Positions 17,695 through 27,067 of a stretch of DNA of 64,000 nucleotides are shown here, one piece after another; position 1 is the stretch's first letter, and the number at the start of each line of letters is the position of its first letter. Where the stretch lies: the NCBI GenBank assembly GCA_035308525.1, contig DATGGM010000030.1, positions 1 through 64,000 of the forward strand, read 5' to 3'. The position numbers were made by a program, and so were the translations under genes. Below the pieces are notes generated by a model. That model was not told where the DNA came from, did no database searches, and saw nothing but the letters and a program-made list of their open reading frames with translations. Source of the stretch: Bog-159 sp035308525. Its GTDB lineage: Bacteria > Acidobacteriota > Terriglobia > Bryobacterales > Bryobacteraceae.

Positions 17695-18816
17695 ATGAAC
17701 TCTGTAACTAACGTGTTTAAGAATCGGGCAAATCGCCGTTCATTCCTGAAGCGGGGACTGACGGCGGCAGGCGCAGCCGCGGCGGGCGCTCAGCTTCTGG
17801 CGGACGGCGGGTCGGATGGCGGCCAACTCAACCAGGGCGATGCCGCAATTCTGAGATTTCATGCAGCGCTCGAAATCCTAGAGACGGATTTCTGGGAACA
17901 ATACAATGAATTGGGGGGCGTACAAGATAAAGAACTTCCGGGCGGAAGCGGCAGTCCGGTCTACACCGCCGCGCTTACGAATCTGGATAGCGACATGGCT
18001 CAGTATATCCACGACAATACGGAAGACGAGTTCACGCATCAGAACTTCCTCAATGCTTATCTTGCCTCCAAAGGCATCCAGTCAGTGAGCCTGGAGCCAT
18101 TTCGCACCTTACCGGGCAGCACTGCCACCGGTTCCAGCGGAAAGATGCGCCTGACCAACCTCATGCAGCTCACTCTGGATACAAGTTGGTACACCCGTTA
18201 CCGCAGCCGCAATCAGAATCCGGACCTCGATCCCAACTTCAAGTTTCCCCAAGCCGTCGCGGGCCTTGCGACAGGCGAGTGGACCGCCATTCCCCGGACA
18301 GATGCCGACCTGACTCCCACCGCGCATATCCAGGCAATCGCCAACACTGCGGCCTTTCATTTCGCTACGGTAGAACAGGGCGGCAGCAGTCTCTACCCGC
18401 AACATGCCCAGAGGGCCACCAGTTCGGAAGTTCTACGCATTCTCCTGAGCATCGGGCCGACCGAGACTTCGCATTTTCAGACGTGGCACGACAAAGCGGG
18501 CAACGCTGTTGCGACGCCGCTGGCCCCGCTGACCGACCCCACCAACGGCCTGGTGTTTCCGGACCTCAACTCTCCACCATTTGGGGGCGAGAATTTCCAA
18601 ACGAACCTCATCATGCCGGAACCCTGTCCGTTCCTCAGCACCAGTCTGCCGGCCTGCTCGATCATCCGTCCTACCGCGACTGCGAAGGCCGCCTCGGGCG
18701 CACTGGCGTTCTTGACGGCCATGGGGCTTTTCAAGGGGCAATCGGCGGCATTCTTCAACCTGATGGGCGCACTGGCAGCGGCGGCCGACGCTGCGCAGCG
18801 CGGCATGGGCGGCTAG
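17695..18816 (+). CDS. Tat-exported ferritin-like domain protein
   Basis: 373 residues starting at the ATG at 17695, chosen because GAGGAG lies 9 bases upstream. The N-terminus is a twin-arginine signal (NRRSFLKRG, then an alanine-rich hydrophobic stretch to about residue 40). The mature protein matches the ferritin-like domain family: FHAALEILETDFWEQYNEL in the first helix, EDEFTHQNFLNAYLASKG in the second, and further helices containing HFATVEQGG and ETSHFQTWHDKAG. The Glu and His/Glu-x-x-His residues could bind a metal pair. Tat export implies folding with cofactor before secretion. Substrate and role are unknown. Confidence 0.88.
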   Translation: MNSVTNVFKNRANRRSFLKRGLTAAGAAAAGAQLLADGGSDGGQLNQGDAAILRFHAALEILETDFWEQYNELGGVQDKELPGGSGSPVYTAALTNLDSDMAQYIHDNTEDEFTHQNFLNAYLASKGIQSVSLEPFRTLPGSTATGSSGKMRLTNLMQLTLDTSWYTRYRSRNQNPDLDPNFKFPQAVAGLATGEWTAIPRTDADLTPTAHIQAIANTAAFHFATVEQGGSSLYPQHAQRATSSEVLRILLSIGPTETSHFQTWHDKAGNAVATPLAPLTDPTNGLVFPDLNSPPFGGENFQTNLIMPEPCPFLSTSLPACSIIRPTATAKAASGALAFLTAMGLFKGQSAAFFNLMGALAAAADAAQRGMGG

Positions 18817-18833
18817 AGGGCCGACACGAGAAT

Positions 18834-18867
18834 CGCGCGGCGCCCTGATTTCGTGCGACGCCGCGCG
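18834..18867 (+). terminator. GC-rich hairpin after the ferritin-like gene
   Basis: A 9-bp perfect stem, CGCGCGGCG at 18834-18842 and CGCCGCGCG at 18859-18867, with a 16-base loop, begins 18 bases after the stop codon. No thymine run follows, so it may act as a transcript-stabilising 3' hairpin or a weak terminator. Confidence 0.45.
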
Positions 18868-18899
18868 CGCACTCTCTCTGGTAAACTGCTCATGAGTCC

Positions 18900-20294
18900 A
18901 TGACCGATCCCGAAATCAAGACCACGTATGACGCGATTGTGATCGGCACGGGCCAAGCCGGGCCCTCGCTGGCGGCGCGCCTGGCCAAGACGGGAATGCA
19001 AGTGGCCGTCATCGAGCGCAAATTATTCGGCGGCACCTGCATCAACACGGGTTGCATTCCCACCAAGGCTATGGTCGCCAGCGCCTATGCGGCCCGCATG
19101 GTGCAGCGCGCCGCGGAGTTCGGCGTGGATACGGCCGGCGGCAGCGTGGATATGAAGCGCGTGAAGGCGCGCAAAGATGCTATCTCCGAAAAATCCAGGA
19201 CTGGAGTCGAGGGATGGCTGAAGAACCTGCAAAACTGCACCGTATACGAGGGCCACGCGCGCTTCGAGTCGCCCGGTGAGGTGAGCGTGGGTCCGCACCG
19301 CCTGGCGGCCGCCCGCATCTTCATCAACGTAGGCGGGCGCGCCAGCGTGCCGCCGCTGCCCGGGCTGCAGGAAGTCCCGTATTTGACGAACAGCGGCATG
19401 ATGGACGTGGACTTTCTCCCGGAGCACCTGATTGTCGTCGGCGGCAGTTATGTGGGCCTTGAGTTTGGCCAGATGTACCGGCGCTTCGGCAGCCAGGTCA
19501 CGATCCTGGAAATGGGCTCGCGCCTGGTGCAACACGAAGACGAAGATATATCGCAGGCCATCCGGGAGATCCTGGAGCGAGAAGGTATCGTCATCCGGCT
19601 GAACGCAAAGTGCATCGGATTCTCAAAGCGCGGCGATGCGATCGTCGCGCACGCCGAATGCACCGAGGGATCGCCCGAGGTTATTGGGTCGCACGTGCTG
19701 CTGGCGGTGGGGCGGCGCCCGAACACGGACGATCTGGGCCTCGAGAAAGCCGGCGTGGCTGTAGATCCACGGGGCTATATTACGGTAGACGACCAATTGC
19801 GCACCAGCGTGCCGGGGATCTGGGCGATGGGCGACTGCAACGGCAGGGGCGCGTTTACCCACACCTCGTACAACGACTACGAAATCGTAGCGGCGAATCT
19901 GTTGGATAATGACCCGCGCCGGGTGAGCGATCGTATCCTGGCGTACGCCTTGTATATCGATCCGCCGTTGGGCCGCGCCGGCCTGACAGAGGCTGAGGTA
20001 CGGCGTACCGGCCGAAGGGCGCTGGCCGGCAACCGCCCCATGACCAAAGTAGGGCGAGCCGTCGAGAAGGGCGAGTCGCAGGGCTTCATGAAAATCGTGG
20101 TCGACGCGCAGACCAAGGAAATCCTGGGCGCCGCGATCCTTGGCGTGGGCGGCGATGAGGCCATTCATTGTGTCCTGGATGTGATGTACGCCAAAAAGCC
20201 CTACACCACCATCCAGCGCGCGGTTCATATTCATCCCACGGTCTCCGAACTCATCCCCACCATGCTGGGAGAACTTCAACCTCTCGCCAGTTAG
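18900..20294 (+). CDS. Pyridine nucleotide-disulfide oxidoreductase, mercuric reductase-like
   Basis: A 464-residue flavoprotein of the dihydrolipoamide dehydrogenase/mercuric reductase fold. An FAD Rossmann motif GTGQAG lies at 16-21. The redox-active disulfide CINTGC (Cys47 and Cys52) sits in the usual GGTCINTGCIPTK context. An NAD(P)-binding GGSYVGLEFG motif is near 180, and the dimerisation domain carries HIHPTVSELIP near the C-terminus, with the active-site His-Pro. It lacks the C-terminal cysteine pair and heavy-metal domain of true MerA, and no mer genes are near. It is best called a soluble disulfide reductase of unknown substrate. Confidence 0.9.
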   Translation: MTDPEIKTTYDAIVIGTGQAGPSLAARLAKTGMQVAVIERKLFGGTCINTGCIPTKAMVASAYAARMVQRAAEFGVDTAGGSVDMKRVKARKDAISEKSRTGVEGWLKNLQNCTVYEGHARFESPGEVSVGPHRLAAARIFINVGGRASVPPLPGLQEVPYLTNSGMMDVDFLPEHLIVVGGSYVGLEFGQMYRRFGSQVTILEMGSRLVQHEDEDISQAIREILEREGIVIRLNAKCIGFSKRGDAIVAHAECTEGSPEVIGSHVLLAVGRRPNTDDLGLEKAGVAVDPRGYITVDDQLRTSVPGIWAMGDCNGRGAFTHTSYNDYEIVAANLLDNDPRRVSDRILAYALYIDPPLGRAGLTEAEVRRTGRRALAGNRPMTKVGRAVEKGESQGFMKIVVDAQTKEILGAAILGVGGDEAIHCVLDVMYAKKPYTTIQRAVHIHPTVSELIPTMLGELQPLAS

Positions 20295-20319
20295 GTATCC
20301 TGGTGACCTGGAGGGGTGC

Positions 20320-20778
20320 ATGTCCGTATACGTGTTGGCGTTTCTGATCGGCGTGGTGGCCGGACTTCGCTCGTTGACCGCGCCTGCCCTGGTGAGTTGG
20401 GCTGCACGCCTGGGATGGCTGAATCTGGAAAACACGCCGCTGCGCTTCTTTGGCTTTGCGGCCGTGTCCTACATTCTTAGCGGCCTGGCGATTGGCGAGT
20501 TAGTTGCGGACAAGCTTCCCAAGACGCCCAGCCGAAAAGCGCCGCCCGGATTTACGGCGCGCTTCGTGACCGGCGCGTTGTGCGGGGCCGCTATTGGCGC
20601 GGCGAGCCAAGCTATGATTGGGGGCCTGGCGGCGGGGGTTGTGGGCACGGTAGTGGGAACGCTGGGCGGCTACGAGTTTCGGACGCGGCTGGTGAAGGCC
20701 ACCGGCGGCAGGGATTGGCCGATTGCGCTTCTCGAAGACGCCATTGCGGTGGTGGGCGCCTACTTGATCGTCCGGTGA
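20320..20778 (+). CDS. DUF4126-like integral membrane protein
   Basis: A 152-residue protein of about four hydrophobic segments: 3-20, 42-60, 73-108 with many Gly/Ala, and 134-151. The N-terminus VLAFLIGVVAGLRSLTAPALVSWAA and the loop LPKTPSRKAPPGFTARFVTGALCGAAIG match the DUF4126 family as remembered. The function is unknown. It lies 25 bases after the disulfide reductase gene in the same direction, so the two are probably cotranscribed. Confidence 0.85.
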   Translation: MSVYVLAFLIGVVAGLRSLTAPALVSWAARLGWLNLENTPLRFFGFAAVSYILSGLAIGELVADKLPKTPSRKAPPGFTARFVTGALCGAAIGAASQAMIGGLAAGVVGTVVGTLGGYEFRTRLVKATGGRDWPIALLEDAIAVVGAYLIVR

Positions 20779-20782
20779 TATC

Positions 20783-22411
20783 TCAACCTTCGATGCTGCG
20801 CCCCGCCAGCCGTCCGGAGAGCACGCAGCCGCCCAGGAAGGTACCCTCCAGCGATGCTTTGCCGTGAATTCCGCCGCCGCCGAAACCGGCCGCTTCACCG
20901 ACGGCGTACAGACCGGGAATCGGCTGGCCATCGGCGGCGCGCAGCACGCGGCAGCGCAAGTCGGTTTGGATGCCTCCCAGACTCTTGCGGCTCAGAATAA
21001 ACTCGCGAATCGCGATCAGCGGACGCGCTTTGGGATCAAGAATCGTCTGGAACTTGCACGTGCGCGCGCGGTCGCCGCGATACAATCTGGCGTTGGCAAT
21101 GCGCCGGAGTTGTTCGTCGTTATAGTAGGCCGGCCCGCGGTCGATCATCTCGTCCCATGAGTGGACTACCGCCCCCATGTGCGCGCTGTCGATTTTCAAT
21201 CCGTAGAGGCTCCGCTGATCCATCCGCTCCATGAGCTCGTCCAAATTGTCCGCCACCAAGATGTCTTCGGGGCAGTCGCGAATGAGCCGGTTGACCAGGT
21301 CCTTGTTGCCGAAGAGCAGACTGGCTGCCAGCCCGAGCTTTTTCTTGTAACGGAACGCGGTCATGTAGTCGCAGCCGGAGACGGCCAGTTCTTTGATAGC
21401 GATCTTCCAGTTCATCACTTGCCAGGAATATTGCCCAGGCTGCGCGAGCACGCTGGCAACCAGGTGCCGCGTATCGGCATAAACGGGCATGGGGCCCGGA
21501 TTCATGATGCGCTCGCCGCGCGCGTTCAGCCATAGCGCCGAGCGCGGCGGCACCAGGCTCAAGCCGTCGTCCGTCCGGCGCTTGGCCGGATGATGCACGC
21601 CCGCGGCGTAGTGCCAGTGCAGGTCGAGATGCGTCACCGCGCCGCCTAGAGCGGCCACACCGGAATGCAGCATACCGTCGCCATAGCGATGCGCGCCGTT
21701 GAGGAGCTTTTGCGGCGGATCCCCCCAGGGTTTATACCAATTGGCGCGCACGAAGCTGAGATCGCCTCCGCAAACGCCGCCGGAGGCGATGACCACGTGC
21801 TCGGCGGCGACGCGCACTTCCGCGCCGGTATTCATGCTGCGGCCGCGAAGGCCGGTGGCCCGTCCGGCGGTCAGTTCGATGGCGGAGATCTCGATATCGA
21901 AGAGCAATTCCAGGTTGGCCCGGTGCGGATGAGCCTCCAGCGCCGCCAGCAGCCGGTAAATGATTTCGTACCCCGTGCCCCACACGATGTGCCAGCGCGG
22001 CACGGTATTACCCGGCCCGTACAATCCGCGTTCCGGCCAGTTCACCAGCGGCAGGAATATGATCTTCTTCTGATCCAGGAATTCGAAGATGTATTCGCGC
22101 GAGTTCTCGCAATAGAACTTGCCCCATGCGCGCGGCCACTCGTCGGCGGGATCGTAATCCGCCACGCTCTGCCAGTCCCGCCAGGCCAGCTCCGGGGAAT
22201 CATGGATGCGCAGCCGCTGCTGATGGGGCGTGCCGATCATGTGTACGCCGCCGAACGATTCCTTGGCGAGCCCGCCGAAGTTCTCCCGCTTGTCTTTATC
22301 GATCAGCAGGACGCGCCGCCCGCGGCCAAGCAGCTCATACGCTGTCACGATGCCCGCCAGCCCGCCGCCGGCAATGACCACCTCGGTTTCGTGCGTGTTT
22401 GCACCGTTCAT
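20783..22411 (-). CDS. FAD-binding dehydrogenase (ketosteroid dehydrogenase/fumarate reductase fold)
   Basis: A 542-residue flavoprotein. The N-terminus has EVVIAGGGLAGIVTAYELLGRGRRVLLIDKD, the FAD dinucleotide-binding motif. The C-terminus has GLYAVGEAAGFGGGGIHGKASLEGTFLGGCVLSGRLAG, the second FAD-binding motif of the FAD_binding_2 superfamily. It belongs to the uncharacterised 'FAD-binding dehydrogenase' group close to 3-ketosteroid delta-1 dehydrogenases and fumarate reductase flavoproteins. It has no signal peptide or heme-binding motif, so the electron partner is unknown. It converges on the DUF4126 gene with 4 bases between them. Confidence 0.88.
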   Translation of the reverse strand: MNGANTHETEVVIAGGGLAGIVTAYELLGRGRRVLLIDKDKRENFGGLAKESFGGVHMIGTPHQQRLRIHDSPELAWRDWQSVADYDPADEWPRAWGKFYCENSREYIFEFLDQKKIIFLPLVNWPERGLYGPGNTVPRWHIVWGTGYEIIYRLLAALEAHPHRANLELLFDIEISAIELTAGRATGLRGRSMNTGAEVRVAAEHVVIASGGVCGGDLSFVRANWYKPWGDPPQKLLNGAHRYGDGMLHSGVAALGGAVTHLDLHWHYAAGVHHPAKRRTDDGLSLVPPRSALWLNARGERIMNPGPMPVYADTRHLVASVLAQPGQYSWQVMNWKIAIKELAVSGCDYMTAFRYKKKLGLAASLLFGNKDLVNRLIRDCPEDILVADNLDELMERMDQRSLYGLKIDSAHMGAVVHSWDEMIDRGPAYYNDEQLRRIANARLYRGDRARTCKFQTILDPKARPLIAIREFILSRKSLGGIQTDLRCRVLRAADGQPIPGLYAVGEAAGFGGGGIHGKASLEGTFLGGCVLSGRLAGRSIEG

Positions 22412-22495
22412 GGAAAGCCCAGTATAGCGGCGCGCCCCAATCTTTTACACTTTCGTCCATCCAGACGGCAGTGCCATGGGCTTAAACTTGAATCG

Positions 22496-23737
22496 ATGTG
22501 CGAGCCTCGCCTATGCTATAAAACGGCCATTCTGATGGTCACCCTGGCGGCCGCCGCTTCGGGCGCCACCGGGTTAAAAGTGCTGCACGCCTTCGGATCG
22601 GCTGGGTCGCGCGGCGGCAGCAGCCTCTACGGCAGCCTGATCCTGGATGCGGCGGGCAATCTCTACGGGGCGGCTGAATTCGGCGGTACGCGCGGGCACG
22701 GCGTGGTCTTCAAACTCTCGCGCCGAACCACCGGAGGCTGGGCCGAAACCGTTCTATATAATTTTAAAGGCGGCAGTCAGGATGGCGAGACTCCGCACGA
22801 CTCACTCGTGATGGATAGCGCCGGCAATCTCTACGGCACCACGGTGGCGGGCGGCGGGTCATGCAATACGGGCTGCGGCATCGTCTTTCAATTGTCCCCG
22901 GCATCCAGCGGCTCGTGGACCGAAACCGTGTTGCACCACTTCGCCGGCGGGACGGATGGAGCGACTCCGTACAGCGGCGTCATCTTCGATGCCGCGGGCA
23001 ATCTTTACGGTGCTACCACCGTGGGCGGGAGCAATGGAGTGGGCACGGTCTATAAACTCGCCCCTGCCGCCGGCAGGTGGACCGAAACCATCTTGTACAG
23101 CTTCAAAGGCGTGCCCGACGGGGCCACTCCCTACGCCGCCCCGGTTTTCGATAACGCCGGCAATCTATACGGCACCACGTACAAGGGCGGCGCTGCCAAC
23201 CAGGGCACGGTCTACGAATTGAGTCCCCAGGCGAACGGCTCCTGGAGCGCGAGCGTGCTGCACAGCTTCCATAGCACGTCCGACGGCACCGACCTGTTCG
23301 AGAGTCTCATTCTGGACGCCGCCGGCAACCTATACGGCGCAGCCGAAACAGGCGGATCGGCCAACTGCGGTGTGGCGTTTAAGCTGTCGCCGAACGGGTC
23401 GGGAGGCTGGACCGAAACCATCCTGCATACCTTCCAAGGCGTGACCGTCCAGGATGGAGAAAACCCCAACGCGCTGCTCTTCGATCCCGCTGGAAACCTG
23501 TTTGGCACGACCGTGGGCGGTGGCGTGGATAATCCCGGCACGATTTACAAACTGGCGCCACAGGCATCCGGAGAGTGGACGGAGACCGTGCTGTACAGCT
23601 TCACCGGCGGCAATGACGGAGCCTATCCGTCGGTGCCGCTGATTATGGACAAAGCCGGCCGGCTCTACGGCACTACGCTATGGGGTGGGCCGGCGGGAGA
23701 CACCACGGGCGGCGTGGCATTCGAGTTCACGCCGTAA
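22496..23737 (+). CDS. Secreted GloVer-repeat protein
   Basis: About 413 residues from the ATG at 22496; an alternative ATG at 22535 also leaves a signal peptide (ILMVTLAAAASGATG). The mature chain is built of seven tandem repeats of about 55 residues, each with a core like LDAAGNLYGTTxxGG followed by GxVYKLxP and WTETVLYxF. This is the pattern called choice-of-anchor tandem repeat GloVer, frequent in Acidobacteria. It probably forms a beta-propeller displayed or secreted outside the cell. No anchor sequence is visible at the C-terminus, which ends in VAFEFTP. The ligand is unknown. Confidence 0.9.
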   Translation: MCEPRLCYKTAILMVTLAAAASGATGLKVLHAFGSAGSRGGSSLYGSLILDAAGNLYGAAEFGGTRGHGVVFKLSRRTTGGWAETVLYNFKGGSQDGETPHDSLVMDSAGNLYGTTVAGGGSCNTGCGIVFQLSPASSGSWTETVLHHFAGGTDGATPYSGVIFDAAGNLYGATTVGGSNGVGTVYKLAPAAGRWTETILYSFKGVPDGATPYAAPVFDNAGNLYGTTYKGGAANQGTVYELSPQANGSWSASVLHSFHSTSDGTDLFESLILDAAGNLYGAAETGGSANCGVAFKLSPNGSGGWTETILHTFQGVTVQDGENPNALLFDPAGNLFGTTVGGGVDNPGTIYKLAPQASGEWTETVLYSFTGGNDGAYPSVPLIMDKAGRLYGTTLWGGPAGDTTGGVAFEFTP

Positions 23738-23759
23738 CCGGATGGCGCCGGCCGCTTGG

Positions 23760-25040
23760 TTACGTGCCTTCCGACCAGCTCGACAGGTAGTGCTCCTGCT
23801 CAGGCGTCAGCCGGTCGATTTTCACGCCCATGGAGTCGATCTTCATGCGCGCCACCTGCCGGTCGAGGTCATCGGGCACCGAGTAAACCCGTTTTTCCAG
23901 AGAGCTGTGGTTCTTCACCATGTACTCGGAAGATAGCGCCTGGTTGGCGAAGCTCATGTCCATTACCGAAGCGGGGTGGCCTTCCGCCGCGGCCAGGTTG
24001 ATGAGCCGTCCCTCGCCCAGCACGTACAACTTGCGTCCGTCGCGGAAGCAATACTCCTCCACAAACTCGCGCGTCTGACGGCGCGACGAACTGATCTTGG
24101 CCAGCGCGTCCAGATCGATCTCGACGTTGAAGTGGCCCGAGTTGCACATGATCGCGCCATTCTTCATGCGTTCGAAATGGTCTCGCGCGATGACGTGCTT
24201 ATCGCCGGTCACCGTCACAAAAATGTCGCCGATCGCGGCAGCCTCCGCCATCGACATGACGCGATAGCCGTCCATCAGCGCTTCCAGGGCCTTGATGGGG
24301 TCAACTTCGGTCACGGTCACGTTGGCGCCCAAACCGCGCGCCCGCATGGCGACGCCGCGCCCGCACCAGCCATAACCGGCCACCACCACGTTCAGCCCGG
24401 CCAGCAGAATATTGGTCGAACGGATGATGCCGTCGATGGTGCTCTGGCCGGTGCCGTAGCGGTTGTCGAACAGGTGCTTGGTCATGGCGTCGTTGACCGC
24501 CACGATCGGGTATTTCAGCACGCCGTCCTTGGCCATGGCCCGCAATCGGATCACGCCCGTGGTGGTCTCCTCGGTGCCGCCGACGATGTTGGCCGCCAGT
24601 TCGGGCCGCTTGGTATGAAGGAGCGAGACCAGGTCCGCGCCGTCGTCCATGGTGATGTGCGGCAGATGCTCGGCACAAGCGTTCAGGTGCTGGTAATAGA
24701 CCTCATTGTTTTCGCCCTTGATGGCGTAAACCGAAATGCCGTAATCGCGCACCAGGGTGGCGGCCACGTCATCCTGCGTGGAGAGCGGATTGGAGGCGCA
24801 CAATACCACGGAGGCGCCGCCATCGCGCAGGGTGATCATCAGGTTGGCGGTTTCGCTGGTCACGTGCAGGCAGGCGGCCACCCGCCTCCCGGCCAGCGGT
24901 TGGGTTTTAATGAACTGCTTACGGATGGTTTGCAGCACGGGCATCGACTGGAATGCCCACTCCGTGCGCCGTTTCCCCACATCCGCGAGCGAAATGTCCT
25001 TAATGTCGCAGGCAACCTGCGTTTGCGTCTCGGTTGGCAT
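23760..25040 (-). CDS. ahcY: S-adenosylhomocysteine hydrolase
   Basis: Reversible NAD-dependent hydrolysis of S-adenosylhomocysteine to adenosine and homocysteine, clearing the product inhibitor of methyltransferases. 426 residues from the ATG at 25040, chosen for its AGGAGAAAATTC ribosome-binding sequence and family length. Substrate-binding motifs include HVTSETANLMITL near the N-terminus, DDGADL, and VNDAMTKHLFDNRYGTGQSTIDGI. The NAD-binding GYGWCGRGVAMRARGLGANVTVTEVDP is in the middle, and the C-terminus LSSWSEGT matches the family. It lies 10 bases downstream of metK and is almost certainly cotranscribed, forming the activated methyl cycle. Confidence 0.97.
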   Translation of the reverse strand: MPTETQTQVACDIKDISLADVGKRRTEWAFQSMPVLQTIRKQFIKTQPLAGRRVAACLHVTSETANLMITLRDGGASVVLCASNPLSTQDDVAATLVRDYGISVYAIKGENNEVYYQHLNACAEHLPHITMDDGADLVSLLHTKRPELAANIVGGTEETTTGVIRLRAMAKDGVLKYPIVAVNDAMTKHLFDNRYGTGQSTIDGIIRSTNILLAGLNVVVAGYGWCGRGVAMRARGLGANVTVTEVDPIKALEALMDGYRVMSMAEAAAIGDIFVTVTGDKHVIARDHFERMKNGAIMCNSGHFNVEIDLDALAKISSSRRQTREFVEEYCFRDGRKLYVLGEGRLINLAAAEGHPASVMDMSFANQALSSEYMVKNHSSLEKRVYSVPDDLDRQVARMKIDSMGVKIDRLTPEQEHYLSSWSEGT

Positions 25041-25050
25041 GAATTTTCTC

Positions 25051-26208
<1,158 letters not shown>

Positions 26209-26358
26209 TGTTGTCCTACCTGTCCAGGAAGAGATCTGTCTTGGTTGGCTGGATAATAGCCGAAAAAGAACCGATCACTCAGTGTAACGGAGCGCGCCGC
26301 TCAGGTCAAATTCACTAATTGGGTGGAGGGCAGTACTTCTTTAGATGACGCCAGCACC

Positions 26359-26886
26359 CTAACCGGTGGCCGCCACCACCGCAGCCGCGTCATCCTCATT
26401 CATCAACACCCGCACATACCAGATCAGCAACAATAGGATGGGTGCCTCTTGGAGGCCGGCCGCGGACGGCGCCACCGTAGAGATGCCGCCCTGTTTGAGA
26501 AAGCCCGTTTTGGCCGAGAGGGTCACCACGGGCGTTCCATCCTCTGCTTCGAACACCCATTCAGTGCCCCAAAAACTGGTGTGCTTCAGATGATAACGCC
26601 GGCCCCAACTGAAGACCACCCAGCCGTTGCCCATCCACCCCGGCGTGAATACGGCCAGGCTGGACTCCAAGCCGGCTGGCCGCACGGTGACCTTCGGCGA
26701 CAGAAAGCCGCTCCGTTTGAACGTCCACTTGCCTGCCCCACATTCGCCGGCAGCCAGGGAACCGAAGGCAGACTCAAACCGCAGCGTGGCGAGCTCGCCG
26801 CCATCGCCGGTCAGTTGGTAAGACTTGCGCAGAGCCTCCGGCTGGCGCCACTCCAGTTCCTGCCCTCCAGCTTGATCCACGCGCAT
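26359..26886 (-). CDS. Unknown 175-residue protein, Tubby/LURP-one-like
   Basis: Function unknown. The sequence reads as alternating strands (LRFESAFGSLAAGECGAGKWTFKRSGF, FTPGWMGNGWVVFSWGRRYHLKHTSFWGTEWVFEAEDGTPVVTL), reminiscent of the Tubby C-terminal/LURP-one-like barrel. That is an impression, not a tested match. A hydrophobic C-terminal segment (ILLLLIWYVRVLM, about 151-163) suggests membrane association. It lies upstream of metK on the same strand, 150 bases away, and is divergent from hrcA. Confidence 0.72.
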   Translation of the reverse strand: MRVDQAGGQELEWRQPEALRKSYQLTGDGGELATLRFESAFGSLAAGECGAGKWTFKRSGFLSPKVTVRPAGLESSLAVFTPGWMGNGWVVFSWGRRYHLKHTSFWGTEWVFEAEDGTPVVTLSAKTGFLKQGGISTVAPSAAGLQEAPILLLLIWYVRVLMNEDDAAAVVAATG

Positions 26887-27009
26887 CCGGGCTCCTATCC
26901 GGGCATCGGCGCTCCGGAGGCGCCGCCCGCCACAAGCTTTCGCATAGCAAGCTCCAACCGAAGATCATACCTCGAACGGGGTCCTCGCCGATCCGCCAAA
27001 ACAATCCTT

Positions 27010-27057
27010 TTGTTTTGTGCTTTGGCTTGCATACAATAGCAATAGGGAGTATTGTAT
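27010..27057 (+). promoter_or_regulatory. Candidate hrcA promoter with a 27-bp dyad overlapping the -10
   Basis: A possible -35 TTGTTT at 27010-27015 is followed after 16 bases by TACAAT at 27032-27037. The -10 lies inside the left arm of a perfect inverted repeat: ATACAATA at 27031-27038 and TATTGTAT at 27050-27057, spacer 11. The total of 27 bp equals the length of CIRCE, the usual HrcA operator, but the sequence is unlike TTAGCACTC-N9-GAGTGCTAA. The position, 10 bases upstream of the hrcA ATG, suggests autoregulation. Confidence 0.55.
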
Positions 27058-27067
27058 TCAGGCACCC

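Noticed and set aside
18900..20294. Mercuric reductase and a mercury-resistance operon
   Set aside because: The protein lacks the heavy-metal N-domain and the C-terminal cysteine pair, and no merR, merT or merP gene is near.
26209..26358. SAM- or SAH-type riboswitch upstream of metK
   Set aside because: I looked for known conserved cores and found none. A small GAGCG/CGCTC hairpin exists but matches no known class.
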